Origin: Azospirillum sp. B21
Lineage (GTDB): Bacteria; Pseudomonadota; Alphaproteobacteria; Azospirillales; Azospirillaceae
Assembly: GCF_008364825.1 (NCBI RefSeq)
Contig: NZ_VTTO01000005.1
Span: 1-64,000, forward strand
Direction of reading: 5' to 3'
Length of the DNA stretch: 64,000 bases
Shown here: piece by piece, positions 44,710 to 53,504 of the stretch
Numbering within the stretch: position 1 is the stretch's first letter
How the letters are laid out: each line of letters begins with the position of its first letter
Translations under genes and position numbers: made by a program
Notes under the pieces: model-generated
Told to the model about the DNA's origin: nothing
What the model saw: the letters and a program-made list of their open reading frames with translations, nothing else
Databases searched by the model: none

Positions 44710-45953
44710 TCCGCGGCCTCCGCATAGCGGGCGGCGACCTCGCGACGGCTGATCTTGCCGTTGGCCATGCGGGGCAGGGCATCGGCGCGGATCAGTTCGC
44801 CCGGCTGCTGGTGGGCGGCCAGATTCTCCCGGCACCAGTCGCGCAGCGCAGTGTCGGTCACCTCGGCGGCGGCGGAGAACAGCAGGGCGACCCGTTCGCC
44901 GGCGAAGCGGTCGGTGCGGCGGAAGGCCACGGCGTCGGTGACGCCGGGCATCGCCATCGCCACGTCCTCCACCTCCTGCGGATAGACGTTGAGGCCGGCG
45001 ACGTTGATGGTGTCGTCCAGCCGCGACATGAACATCAGCATGCCGTCGTCGCGCAGATAGCCCAGGTCGCGGGTGCGGATCTCGCCATCCGCAACGGACA
45101 GCACGATCTCCGCCGGGGCGTCGGCGGTGCCGGCGGACAGGCGGTGGTGGGGCAGCACGCGGCCCAATTCGGCGCTGCCCGCCATGTCCGGATTGATCGC
45201 GATGCAGCCGGCTTCCGAGCAGCCATATTGCTGGAACATGTGGGTGGTCTTGCCGCGGATCCGCTCGAACCAGGGTTCCGGCAGCAGCGTGCCGGAGGTC
45301 ATCGCCGCATGGATGCGCTCGCCTTCCGGCATCAGCCGGGCCAGCGTGTGCAGGATGACGGGGGAGGAGTAGAGCAGCGGCCGTTCGATCTGCCGCAGCG
45401 CCTTCAGCAGGAATTTCGGGTTGGTGGTGTCGAGGATCACCGGCTCCGCCCCGCGGCGCAGCCCGACCAGAAGGCCGCAGATCAGGCCGTAGGAATGGGT
45501 GGTCGGGCAGGCGATCACCGGGGTCATGCCGGCCGGCTCGGTGAAGAAGCCGACATAGCTTTCGATCTCGCGGTCGATTTCCGACCAGCTGCGCGCGATG
45601 CGCTTGGGCGCGCCGGTGGTGCCGGAACTCATCTGCAGGAGCTGTCCCGGCCCAGGATCCGCCGGCAGGGGGGCGATCTCCTCCGCCGTCAGGCTGTTGT
45701 GGTAGAGCGCATGGCAGCCGGCCTCGCGCGCCAGCCGCCGCGCCGCCTCCAGCGGGGTGGAGGGGTGCAGCGGCAACAGGCTGCCGCCCGCCGCGCGGAT
45801 GGCGAAGAACAGGGCCAGCCAGTCGATGGTGTCGGTGAAGCAGACGGCGAAGCGGGCACCGGGCCGGTCGGACAGGCGGGCCCGCCCGGCATGGGCGGCG
45901 GTCAGCGATTCCAGCTCGGCCTGCGAATAGGATCGGTCGTCGATGCGGATCAT
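44706..45953 (-). CDS. asbC: 3,4-Dihydroxybenzoate-AMP ligase AsbC
   Basis: A 415-aa adenylating enzyme, shorter than stand-alone acyl-CoA synthetases, as AsbC is. It has the phosphate loop LQMSSGTTGAPKRIARS near residue 115, MFQQYGCSEAG near 225, DLGYLRDDGMLMFMSRLDDTINVAGLNVYPQEVED near 300 and the lysine region MANGKISRREV near the end. It would activate 3,4-dihydroxybenzoate and load it onto the carrier domain of the neighbouring AsbD-AsbE. It overlaps asbB and asbD-asbE by 4 nt each. Confidence 0.9.
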   Translation of the reverse strand: MIRIDDRSYSQAELESLTAAHAGRARLSDRPGARFAVCFTDTIDWLALFFAIRAAGGSLLPLHPSTPLEAARRLAREAGCHALYHNSLTAEEIAPLPADPGPGQLLQMSSGTTGAPKRIARSWSEIDREIESYVGFFTEPAGMTPVIACPTTHSYGLICGLLVGLRRGAEPVILDTTNPKFLLKALRQIERPLLYSSPVILHTLARLMPEGERIHAAMTSGTLLPEPWFERIRGKTTHMFQQYGCSEAGCIAINPDMAGSAELGRVLPHHRLSAGTADAPAEIVLSVADGEIRTRDLGYLRDDGMLMFMSRLDDTINVAGLNVYPQEVEDVAMAMPGVTDAVAFRRTDRFAGERVALLFSAAAEVTDTALRDWCRENLAAHQQPGELIRADALPRMANGKISRREVAARYAEAAE

Positions 45954-47695
45954 CGGGAGCCCTCAAGTGCGAAGCGCGCGAAGATGTTGGGAACGGTGTG
46001 GTGAATCTCCTCCCGCGCGCACAGCAGCTTTCCGCGCAGCAGGGATTCGGTGAGGATCTCGGGTGCGGCGTGGCCGACGCGGCGGTGCCGCTCCTCCAGC
46101 CCGTGGCGGCTGGCGTGGGCCTCCAGCAGATCGTGGACCCGCCGCCAGAACTCCGGCTCGGGCAGCCCGTGCTTCAGGGCCAGCAGGTCGGACACGTCGG
46201 TCAAGTTGAAGACGAACAGCGTATCCATTGCCAGTTCGCGCAGCGCATCGATCCCGCCGGCCCAGTAATAGCGGTCCGGCGGCGCGTCGCGGTAGGCCGG
46301 GTGCAGGTTGGGGAAATCGGGCAGCAAGCCGGGATCCGCCACGAAGTCCGGGGTGTATTCCACGCTGTCGTGGAAGTCGCGCAGGATCAGTCGCACCGGC
46401 CAGCCGTCGCGGTGGACCAGCACCATGTTCTGGCCGTGCGCCTCCACCGCGATGCCGTGGCGGACCAGCAGGTGCCAGACCGGCAGAACCGCCACCTCCA
46501 GCAGCCGGTCCAGCCAGGGCAGCAGCCCGTACCGCTCGATCCAGGGTGCCGCAAAGGCGGAGCCGTCGGCCTCCGTCACCATCAGCATGTTGAAGGGGAT
46601 GGCAGATTCGCCTTCGCCCAGGGTGGATTGCACGCTACGCCGCCACAGTGCCGCCATCTGTCCGGCCAGCGGGCCGTCGCGGTCGGCGATGATCCCCACA
46701 TATTCCGGCAGCAGGGTCAGCGGATAGCGGTCGCTGAAGTCGGTATCGCCCGCCACCACGGCCGTCAGCCATTCGGAAATGGCCGGGCCGGTGCAAACCG
46801 AATGCGGGTCGATGATGCGGCGGGAGGCGGTGTTGACGATGTTCAGCGCCAGCTTCACGTCGGCCTTGCGCGGGTCGTCGGCGTTCATCACTGTGCGGAC
46901 CGACTGACTGGCCCGGTAATGGTCGCCCAGCGGCCCCAGGCAGACGGCGCGGCCGTCGGCCAGCCAGGGCCGCAGCCAGGACGCCCCCTCCCCCTCGCGC
47001 AGGTCCCACCATTGCCAGGGGTGCAGCGGCAACAGGCAATAGTCGGTCGCGGGCAGGTTCAGCTCCTCCCGGCGCCGTTCGATCTCCGCCCAGGCGGCGG
47101 GGCCGAGTTCCGACTGCCAAAACTCCTCCTCCTCGCCGGGGATCGCCAGATGCAGGCAGGAGCGGGCGACCAGCAGCCAGACCAGTTGGAAGCGCTGACC
47201 GACCTCCGGCCCGAAGGCGGCATGGTCGGCCTCGTCGAAGCCCAGCCGCGCCTTGAAGCAGGGATGATAGGGATGCCCCTCTTCCAGCCGGCATTCCAGG
47301 TCGGGAAAGGACAGGCCGCGGCGCGGAGTGGCCGGCAGGTTGGCGGCGTTCCAGCGGCAGAGCGACACCGTGCGCTCCAGTTCGGCCAGCAGGCCGGCGA
47401 GATGCGGTTCCGGAGCGTTCAGCCCGGCGACCATCCGGTCGAGGGTGGCGGCGCGCCAGTTGCCGTCCTCGCCCCGCATCTCGACCGATCCCGGCCGGAT
47501 GCGTGGGCGTCCGAACGGCCCGGCGGAGGCGAGGCAGCGGAATTCCCGCCCGCCGGACCGCCAGACGAGCCGGCGCTCTCCCCCATCCACCCCGGCCGCG
47601 GCCGGTTCGACGATCCCCTCGAACAGCAGGGCGGCGGCAAGCTGGCGGACCACCCGCTCCTCCGGGCGGCCGGGCAGGTCACGCGGAAAGGGCAT
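45950..47695 (-). CDS. asbB: NRPS-independent siderophore synthetase AsbB
   Basis: A 581-aa IucA/IucC-family synthetase that joins citrate carboxyls to polyamine amines using ATP. Family motifs are HPYHPCFKARLGFDEADH near residue 140, LLPLHPWQWW near 225, ASQSVRTVMN near 265, DVKLALNIVNTASRRI near 285 and IAVEAHGQNMVLVHRDG near 420. The last is the catalytic EAHxQN with Gly for Ala. Together with AsbA it would build the citrate-bis-spermidine core. It overlaps the end of asbA by 17 nt. Confidence 0.93.
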   Translation of the reverse strand: MPFPRDLPGRPEERVVRQLAAALLFEGIVEPAAAGVDGGERRLVWRSGGREFRCLASAGPFGRPRIRPGSVEMRGEDGNWRAATLDRMVAGLNAPEPHLAGLLAELERTVSLCRWNAANLPATPRRGLSFPDLECRLEEGHPYHPCFKARLGFDEADHAAFGPEVGQRFQLVWLLVARSCLHLAIPGEEEEFWQSELGPAAWAEIERRREELNLPATDYCLLPLHPWQWWDLREGEGASWLRPWLADGRAVCLGPLGDHYRASQSVRTVMNADDPRKADVKLALNIVNTASRRIIDPHSVCTGPAISEWLTAVVAGDTDFSDRYPLTLLPEYVGIIADRDGPLAGQMAALWRRSVQSTLGEGESAIPFNMLMVTEADGSAFAAPWIERYGLLPWLDRLLEVAVLPVWHLLVRHGIAVEAHGQNMVLVHRDGWPVRLILRDFHDSVEYTPDFVADPGLLPDFPNLHPAYRDAPPDRYYWAGGIDALRELAMDTLFVFNLTDVSDLLALKHGLPEPEFWRRVHDLLEAHASRHGLEERHRRVGHAAPEILTESLLRGKLLCAREEIHHTVPNIFARFALEGSR

Positions 47696-49466
47696 GGCGT
47701 CCCCGCTCCGCTGCTGCGGCGCCGGTCCGGCACAGCGGGTTGGGCCATTGGGCGTAAAGATCGGCCTCGTTGGCGGCCTGAAGCTCGTCGATGTTCAGCA
47801 GGCGGGTCGTCAGGTTCAGCTTGGCCCCGATGGTCGGGCTGTCCAGCACCCCTTCGGCGAAGCGCCGTCCGGCCTGGGTCAGCGACAGGGCCAGCAGCTC
47901 CAGCCGGGCGCGCAGGATGCGCAGCAGGTCCTCCTCTGCCGCCAGCCGGTCCTTTCCCATGCGGGCGATCACCGAGAAGATCTGGTTGACGATCACGTAG
48001 TAGGAGAAGCGCCGGTTGATCTCCCCCTCCTCGTAATAGAGCGAGCGGATATTGTCGGCCTCCGGGATCAGCCGGCGCAGCCGGTCGCGGTAGGCGGCCG
48101 ACAAATAGAAGCCCTGGTTGTCGCGGTAGAGGAAGCGGGCGGGCATCCCGTCCCGCAATTCGAGCAGCCCGTTCTGCTGGTGCGCCTCCAGTGCCACGCC
48201 GTGCGTGTCGTACAGGCGCAGCACGGGATCGAGCGCACAGTCGAGATAGGCATCGAACCAGCGCCGCGCCGCCTCCGCCACACCGCCGTTCCGTTCCATC
48301 GCGACGCGGCGGACGATCCGCTCCAGCCGGGATGGACGGCCGGGAAGCGGATCGGCGGCCAGCGCCGCGATGGTGGCGACGCCGCGCTGGCGCCCTCCGG
48401 CGAAGGGGTTCTCGCGCAGGATCACTTCGAACCCGCTCTCGCCGCCGTCGGGCTGGTCCAGCGTGATGTAGGCGGGGTCGAGCACGAAGCCGAAGCGGGG
48501 GCTCAACTCCCTTCCGATGGCGCCGATCAGCTTGGCCATGATGACGCCGGCGTCCAGTTCGTGGCGGCGGTTGACGCGGATGGAGTTGGTGATGCGCACC
48601 GGCAGCGAGAATTTCAGCATCCACGGGCTGTCCGGGCTGTAGACCGTCCGCACCGACGAAGTGGCGGTGAATTCCGGTCCGGCATCGCCCAGCGCCCGCA
48701 GCGTGCCGCGCTCCAGCATCGCCTGCACCGCCGGGTCGAGCGCCAGCGCCTCGGCCTGGAGCGGATGCATCGGGATCAGCAGTTCGTCCTCGCGGGGGGC
48801 GAGCCGGGATAGGGAGTCGCCCAGAATGGCGGCGATCATCTCCGGCGCCGACTGGCGGACGGCAGAGCGGTGGCTGACCCGCGCCGCCGGGGCGGCAAAC
48901 CAGCGCAGCCGGAACCGCCCGCCCAGTTCCGGCGCATAGGCCGGCTGCTGCCATGGCGTCATCCCCTGGAGGCTCTTGGGCGTGGGGTGCAGCCAATGGC
49001 CGAAGACCAGCGACTGTTCGGCGGCGATGAACTCGTCCTCGTCGCCGTCCGTGGCCGGGGTGGCGTCGAGATAGCGCTGGACCGACTGGTAGCTTTGCAG
49101 GACGCGCAGCAGCAGTTCCAGCTCGCTGCCGCGCAGGTCGGCCCCGGCGCCTTTCCCCTCCATCCGGCGATAGCTCTCGCCGGCCAGACAGCAGAGCGCG
49201 GTGAAAGGTTCGGTCTGCTGCCAGGAGGTGTCTGGCAGGGCGCGCTTCCAAATGCGTCCGAAGCCGCAGGGGCCGCACAGCGAGCGTGAGACAATCTCCG
49301 CCCGCAATGCTGCCCGCTGCGACGGCAGCAGCCATTCGACGCACTCGACACCGGGTCCGGCCTCCGTGCCGTGCCGGGTGGTCCGGCCGGCGTCGATCTC
49401 CCGCCAATAGCAGTTGGCGAAATTCTGGAAGGTCGCGTGCTCGGCGATCTGTTGGGTGGAACGCAT
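47679..49466 (-). CDS. asbA: NRPS-independent siderophore synthetase AsbA
   Basis: A 595-aa IucA/IucC-family synthetase. Motifs in order: FGHWLHPTPKSLQGM near residue 145 (nucleotide site), LIPMHPLQAEAL, TATSSVRTVYSPDSPWMLKFSLPVRITNSIRVNR in the middle (Lys/Arg contacts to ATP), and VALEAHQQNGLLELRDG near 420. AsbA makes the first spermidyl-citrate bond of petrobactin. The ATG at 49466 (MRSTQQIAEHATF) was chosen; the longer frame opens with TTG and lacks a ribosome site. It is 52 nt after the DUF2218 gene. Confidence 0.93.
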   Translation of the reverse strand: MRSTQQIAEHATFQNFANCYWREIDAGRTTRHGTEAGPGVECVEWLLPSQRAALRAEIVSRSLCGPCGFGRIWKRALPDTSWQQTEPFTALCCLAGESYRRMEGKGAGADLRGSELELLLRVLQSYQSVQRYLDATPATDGDEDEFIAAEQSLVFGHWLHPTPKSLQGMTPWQQPAYAPELGGRFRLRWFAAPAARVSHRSAVRQSAPEMIAAILGDSLSRLAPREDELLIPMHPLQAEALALDPAVQAMLERGTLRALGDAGPEFTATSSVRTVYSPDSPWMLKFSLPVRITNSIRVNRRHELDAGVIMAKLIGAIGRELSPRFGFVLDPAYITLDQPDGGESGFEVILRENPFAGGRQRGVATIAALAADPLPGRPSRLERIVRRVAMERNGGVAEAARRWFDAYLDCALDPVLRLYDTHGVALEAHQQNGLLELRDGMPARFLYRDNQGFYLSAAYRDRLRRLIPEADNIRSLYYEEGEINRRFSYYVIVNQIFSVIARMGKDRLAAEEDLLRILRARLELLALSLTQAGRRFAEGVLDSPTIGAKLNLTTRLLNIDELQAANEADLYAQWPNPLCRTGAAAAERGRHALSA

Positions 49467-49518
49467 GGTTTGCCGATCCTGAAGGGCTTCGGGCAAGGCG
49501 GTAGCGGTCGGGCCGGCC

Positions 49519-49803
49519 TTACACCGCCCAGTCGAGCTGCCGGTCGCCCTCGCGGAAGGCGAAGCGCAGCAGGTGCCTCTCCACCACTGACTGAAGCTCG
49601 GCCAACTCCTCCGCAGTGGGGGCGGTGGCCTCGATGATCAGCCGGTCGGGTGCCGCCCGCAGCCGGGCGGTGCCGATTGAGAACCGGCACTCCCCGCCCT
49701 CCTCGGTCTCCACCGTTTCGATCTTGTGGGCGAAGTGGCGGCAGAGCTGGGTGGCGTAGCGTTTGCCGTGCTCCGTCTCGAAATGGGCGGTCGACTGCAG
49801 CAT
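49519..49803 (-). CDS. DUF2218 family small protein
   Basis: A 94-aa cytosolic protein with the DUF2218 pattern: a histidine-rich N-terminal strand (FETEHGKRYATQLCRHFAHK) and the RFAFREGDRQLDWAV end, including the family's conserved FRE/W tail. Such genes often accompany iron-uptake or siderophore receptor genes, and their role is unknown. It lies 30 nt after the TonB receptor stop and 52 nt before asbA, on the same strand, with a GGGAG ribosome site. The three histidines H11, H24 and H27 could bind metal. Confidence 0.85.
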   Translation of the reverse strand: MLQSTAHFETEHGKRYATQLCRHFAHKIETVETEEGGECRFSIGTARLRAAPDRLIIEATAPTAEELAELQSVVERHLLRFAFREGDRQLDWAV

Positions 49804-49833
49804 GCGGGGAGGCTCCCGGTTTCGGTGTGGAGG

Positions 49834-52134
49834 TCAGAAGCTCGCCGAGGCGGTCAGCAGGAAGGTCCGGCCCGGCTGGTAGAGCGGGGTGACGGTGCCG
49901 AACTCCTGCCCGTAGGTGGCGCGGTCGGCATAGGTCTCGTCGAACAGGTTGCGGACGTCGGCGCGCAGGGTCAGGTTGGAATATTGCGGGATCTTGTGCT
50001 CGACGAAGAGGTTGACGGTTTCGTACCCCTTCAGCGGGCGCTGGCCGGCCTGGACCTTGTTGTAATCCAGCACGATCTCGACATCGGCGCCGAAGGTCAG
50101 ATCCCATTTCGGGATCGTGTGGCCGCCGCCGAGGGTATAGACGCGGCCCATCGGGGTGGCGATGTAGGTGCCGGTGTCGGAATCAGCGGGCAGACCGTCG
50201 ATGGTCACGTCGATGTCGGCATATTTGGCGCGGACGAAGCCGGTGTCCCAGGCATAGCCGACGCCGAGTTCGTAGCCCTTCGACCGCACGTCGCGGGTCA
50301 GCGTGCCGCTGCCGGCGGCGAAGCGCGGGGCGCGGACGTCGTCCAGGTCGGTGCGGAAGACGCGGCCCTCGGCGGTGAAGCCCTGGTAGCGGCCGACCAG
50401 CCCGGCGGTCAGGTTGCGGGCGGTCACCGGCTGCGGACCGGCACCATAGCGCCAGGCCGGGTTCATGACGAAGTTCTCGGCCAGCTGGACGCCGCCCCAG
50501 CTGCGCGACCAGCCGGCCTTGGCGGTCAGATATTCGGGCAGGATGTCGACCTCGCCCGAAACATTGTGGCTGACACCGCTGTTCGTCCAATCCTGGCCGG
50601 TGGTGCCTTCGAACCACTGCCGGTCGGCGCGCATGCCGAAGGACAGGCGGACCCGTTCCACCGGGGACAGCCGCGCCTGTCCATAGACCCCGACGTTGCG
50701 GGCCTTCTCGAGCGCCGTCATCGTCTGGTCTTCATAATGGGCGCGGTCGACGTAGAAGTCGCTGCCGGCGGTGATGGTGCCCATGCCGACGTTGAAGACG
50801 TTCTCCAGCTTGCCGTTCAGCGAGCTGGTGGCACCCTGGCCGGGATAGCTGCCGGGGACCGTGCTGCTCCCCACCGGACGGGTGTAGATCGGCGTCTCCA
50901 CGTCGGTCCGGCCATAGGCGACCACCAGCTTGGGGTTCCAGAGGTCGGTCGGCAGGCTGTCGGTATAGGTGAAGACGAGGTTCTGGCGGTCCAGCGTATA
51001 GTCGCGCACCCGCGGCTCCCACGCCGGGCGGCCGGAAATGGAGCCGACATTGGCGCGGAACGGGCGCGGGGCGTCGTCATAGACCCGCTCGTAGCTGACC
51101 TGGAAACGGTGGCCGGCATCCGTCTCGTAGGCGACCTTGCCGAGGCCGCTCCTCAGGTCGGTCTTGGTCCCCTCGACCTTGCGGCCGTCGCCGGATTCGA
51201 AGCGGGCGCCCTTGCCATAGGTGAAATAACCCAGCCCCTCCAGCCCCTTGTGGCGGCCGAAGCCGGCGGCGCTGTTGGTGAAGACGGAGCCGTTGGTGCC
51301 GAAGCTGGATTTGACGAAGGCGCCGATGCCGTCGCCGCTCAGGAAGTCGCGGGCATCCTTGGTCTCGTAGGCGATGGAGCCGGCCAGCGCGCCCGGCCCG
51401 GCATCGGCGGGCGCCACGCCGGCATCGACGCGGGCGGTCTTCAGGAAGACCGGGTCGATCAGGGTGGTGCCGTTGTGGTGGAAGACCTTGTTGTTCTGCC
51501 GGCTGCCGTCGATGCTGACGGACAGATTGGTCTCCTCCACGCCGTTGACGTAGACCTTCTGCGACATCGGTACCGAACTGCCGACGCGGATGCCAGGCTC
51601 ACCGGCGAAGACGTCGCGGATGTCGCTGGGGTTTTTGCGGTCCAGCTCCTCCTTCCCGATCACGATCTGCGCCGGGCCGCCCGGCGCCGGGGCGGCGGCG
51701 GAGACCGAAACCGGACCCAGTGCCATCGTGTCGCCGCCGGACGATGCGACGGGGGCCGGGGCCAGCGTGGCGGTGGCCGGGCCGGTCAGGCGATAGGTGA
51801 CGCCGGTGCCGGCCAGCAGGGTTTCAAGCGCACGCGCCGGCGGCATGGAGCCGCCGACGGGGCGGGAGGTGCGGCCGTCGGTCAGCGTGCCGGGATAGCC
51901 GATCTGCCAGCCGGTCTGCCGGCTGAAGGCGTCCAGCGCGCTGCGCAGCGGCTGCGCCGGCAGCGAGAAGGTCGCGGCGGCATCGGCCGGCGCCATCTGT
52001 TGCGCCGCGGCGGGAAGCGCCGTCAGCGTGGCGCCGAGCGCCGTGGAGGTCATCAATGCGGCAAACAAATGCCCGGCGAACCGGGAACGGTTGAAATCTG
52101 CAACTTTGACTATCGATGCCGTGCGGCGGACCAT
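49834..52134 (-). CDS. TonB-dependent siderophore receptor with STN signalling domain
   Basis: A 766-aa outer-membrane receptor. After a signal peptide ending TALPAAAQQ comes an STN domain (SLPAQPLRSALDAFSRQTGWQIGYPG, then GTGVTYRL). The plug follows (IVIGKEELDRKNPSDIRDVFAGEPGIRV, and a TonB box perhaps near residues 145-150), then a 22-strand barrel ending LYQPGRTFLLTASASF with terminal Phe. It would import the ferric siderophore and signal binding to FecR through the STN domain. ATG 52134 with AGGA upstream is preferred to the TTG at 52155. It lies between fecR and the asb genes. Confidence 0.93.
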   Translation of the reverse strand: MVRRTASIVKVADFNRSRFAGHLFAALMTSTALGATLTALPAAAQQMAPADAAATFSLPAQPLRSALDAFSRQTGWQIGYPGTLTDGRTSRPVGGSMPPARALETLLAGTGVTYRLTGPATATLAPAPVASSGGDTMALGPVSVSAAAPAPGGPAQIVIGKEELDRKNPSDIRDVFAGEPGIRVGSSVPMSQKVYVNGVEETNLSVSIDGSRQNNKVFHHNGTTLIDPVFLKTARVDAGVAPADAGPGALAGSIAYETKDARDFLSGDGIGAFVKSSFGTNGSVFTNSAAGFGRHKGLEGLGYFTYGKGARFESGDGRKVEGTKTDLRSGLGKVAYETDAGHRFQVSYERVYDDAPRPFRANVGSISGRPAWEPRVRDYTLDRQNLVFTYTDSLPTDLWNPKLVVAYGRTDVETPIYTRPVGSSTVPGSYPGQGATSSLNGKLENVFNVGMGTITAGSDFYVDRAHYEDQTMTALEKARNVGVYGQARLSPVERVRLSFGMRADRQWFEGTTGQDWTNSGVSHNVSGEVDILPEYLTAKAGWSRSWGGVQLAENFVMNPAWRYGAGPQPVTARNLTAGLVGRYQGFTAEGRVFRTDLDDVRAPRFAAGSGTLTRDVRSKGYELGVGYAWDTGFVRAKYADIDVTIDGLPADSDTGTYIATPMGRVYTLGGGHTIPKWDLTFGADVEIVLDYNKVQAGQRPLKGYETVNLFVEHKIPQYSNLTLRADVRNLFDETYADRATYGQEFGTVTPLYQPGRTFLLTASASF

Positions 52135-52241
52135 GTCCTGCAACTCCCGTCTCAAGCTGGCGCGGGGGGCTCAATCGCAGGCAGACAAGCCTAACCCCCT
52201 GTTCGCCAGACGTACGGGATCGCCGACCCTCACAAAAAAAG

Positions 52242-52258
52242 TTGCGAGCGATTCTCAA
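52242..52258. promoter_or_regulatory. Fur-like box before the TonB receptor gene
   Basis: TTGCGAGCGATTCTCAA is an imperfect palindrome close to the common receptor Fur box TTGAGAATNATTCTCAA. It is 107 bp upstream of the receptor start, in the 136-bp gap after fecR. It shares TGCGA-N4-ATT with the site before fecI. Confidence 0.55.
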
Positions 52259-52270
52259 AATTATCTGCGG

Positions 52271-53299
52271 TCAGCGCAGGACGAGGATGCCGCCCGGCAG
52301 GCTGCTGATCCGGGCGCCGACCATCCCGGCCAGCGCCTTCAGCGCGCCGGCCGGATCGTCAAGCCGGTAGTTGCCGCTGACGCGCGTCATACCGATGCGG
52401 TCGTCCAGCAGCAGGATCGGTGCGGCGTGGTAGCGGCGCAGGGTATCCACCACGGTGTCGAAGCGCTCGTTGTGGAAGGCATAGCGGCCGTCGCGCCAGG
52501 ACAGCGCCTCGGCCGGATCGGGGCGGGGCTGCATGGTCAGGCCGCGCGCCGTCGCGGTCAGCCGGTCGCCGGGGGCAAGCGTCACCGGCCGGCCGGGATC
52601 GTCCAGCCGGCTGACGGTCACCCGTCCGCGCTCCAGGAAGACGGAGTCGCCGCGGTCGTCCGACTGCACGCTGAAGGCGGTCCCCGTCACCTCGACCGTG
52701 CTGAAGCCGGCCACCACGCGGAAGGGGCGGGCGGTGTCCCGCACCACGTCGAACCACGCCCGGCCGCGCAGCAGCGCCACCCGGCGTTCCTCCCCGCCGA
52801 AGGCCAGGGCCACCGCGCTGTCGCTGTCCAGGACCAGCCGGGAGCCGTCCGGCAGCGCCACCTCCCGCCGTTCGCCGACGGCGGTGCGGTGGTCCGCGCT
52901 CCATCGGGTCTTCAGATCGGGATAGAGATGCGTCCCGACCACGGCCAGCAGCCCCGTCGCCGCAATCGCGCCCATCCAGGCGCGCCGTGAGTGTCCCGGC
53001 CGCCGCATCGGCACCGGGTTCGCCGGCACATGCGCCAGGGTGGCGCTGTGCAGCTCCGCCATGCCGCCGACCTCGGTCAGCCGGTCGAACGCCTGTGCAT
53101 GGCGCGCATCGCTCTGCCGCCATGCCCGATAGGCGGCCAGCGTCGTCGGATCGGCCGGAGCGTCGAGCAGCCGGACGAACCAGTCGAGAGCCGCATCGGT
53201 CACCGGATCGGCATGGCGGTAGCCGGGTTCCGCCTTCTTTCCGCTGGACCTGTCCTGCCTCACCCGCGTTGCCCATCCTCTGTCAGCATGCACCCGCAT
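52271..53299 (-). CDS. fecR: FecR-family anti-sigma/sigma regulator
   Basis: A 342-aa single-pass inner-membrane protein. The cytoplasmic part (about residues 25-75) holds the DUF4880 helices ALDWFVRLLDAPADPTTLAAYRAWRQSDARHAQAFDR. A membrane helix follows (AWMGAIAATGLLAVVGTHLY). The periplasmic FecR domain comes next (GERREVALPDGSRLVLDSDSAVAL, RGRAWFDVVRDTARPFRVVAGFSTVEVTGTAFSV) and then a secretin/STN-like end. It would relay the receptor's signal to FecI. The start is uncertain: GTG at 53263 has a GAGGA site, ATG 53299 has none. Confidence 0.92.
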   Translation of the reverse strand: MRVHADRGWATRVRQDRSSGKKAEPGYRHADPVTDAALDWFVRLLDAPADPTTLAAYRAWRQSDARHAQAFDRLTEVGGMAELHSATLAHVPANPVPMRRPGHSRRAWMGAIAATGLLAVVGTHLYPDLKTRWSADHRTAVGERREVALPDGSRLVLDSDSAVALAFGGEERRVALLRGRAWFDVVRDTARPFRVVAGFSTVEVTGTAFSVQSDDRGDSVFLERGRVTVSRLDDPGRPVTLAPGDRLTATARGLTMQPRPDPAEALSWRDGRYAFHNERFDTVVDTLRRYHAAPILLLDDRIGMTRVSGNYRLDDPAGALKALAGMVGARISSLPGGILVLR

Positions 53300-53428
53300 C
53301 TTAGACGTTCGACGTGCGGGACGGCCACAAATTGCACCGGTAGGATTTACGCGGGGATTGCCGAAAGCCCTTCGCGGACGGGAAAGCCCGGATCGTCGAA
53401 CCATCCCGCCGACGATCCGAGGCCCGGC

Positions 53429-53458
53429 TTGACAGTAGCGACTGCGAATCATTATCAA
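53429..53458 (+). promoter_or_regulatory. fecI promoter with overlapping Fur-like box
   Basis: TTGACA at 53429-53434 is a perfect -35 box. TATCAA at 53453-53458, 18 bp on, is a fair -10. Between and over them, 53443-53457 reads TGCGAATCATTATCA, a 7-1-7 Fur-like inverted repeat. Iron-loaded Fur bound here would cover the -10 and shut off fecI. The fecI start is 46 bp downstream. Confidence 0.65.
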
Positions 53459-53504
53459 TCTCTGACGACCCCGAGGAAGCGCCCGCGCGACGGATAGACC
53501 GACC

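Noticed and set aside
43402..45966. An 854-codon frame suggesting one AsbC-AsbD-AsbE protein
   Set aside because: Only its last 435 codons show real domains. The AsbC motifs are in a different frame (44706-45953), which overlaps by ATGA, so the first half is shadow.
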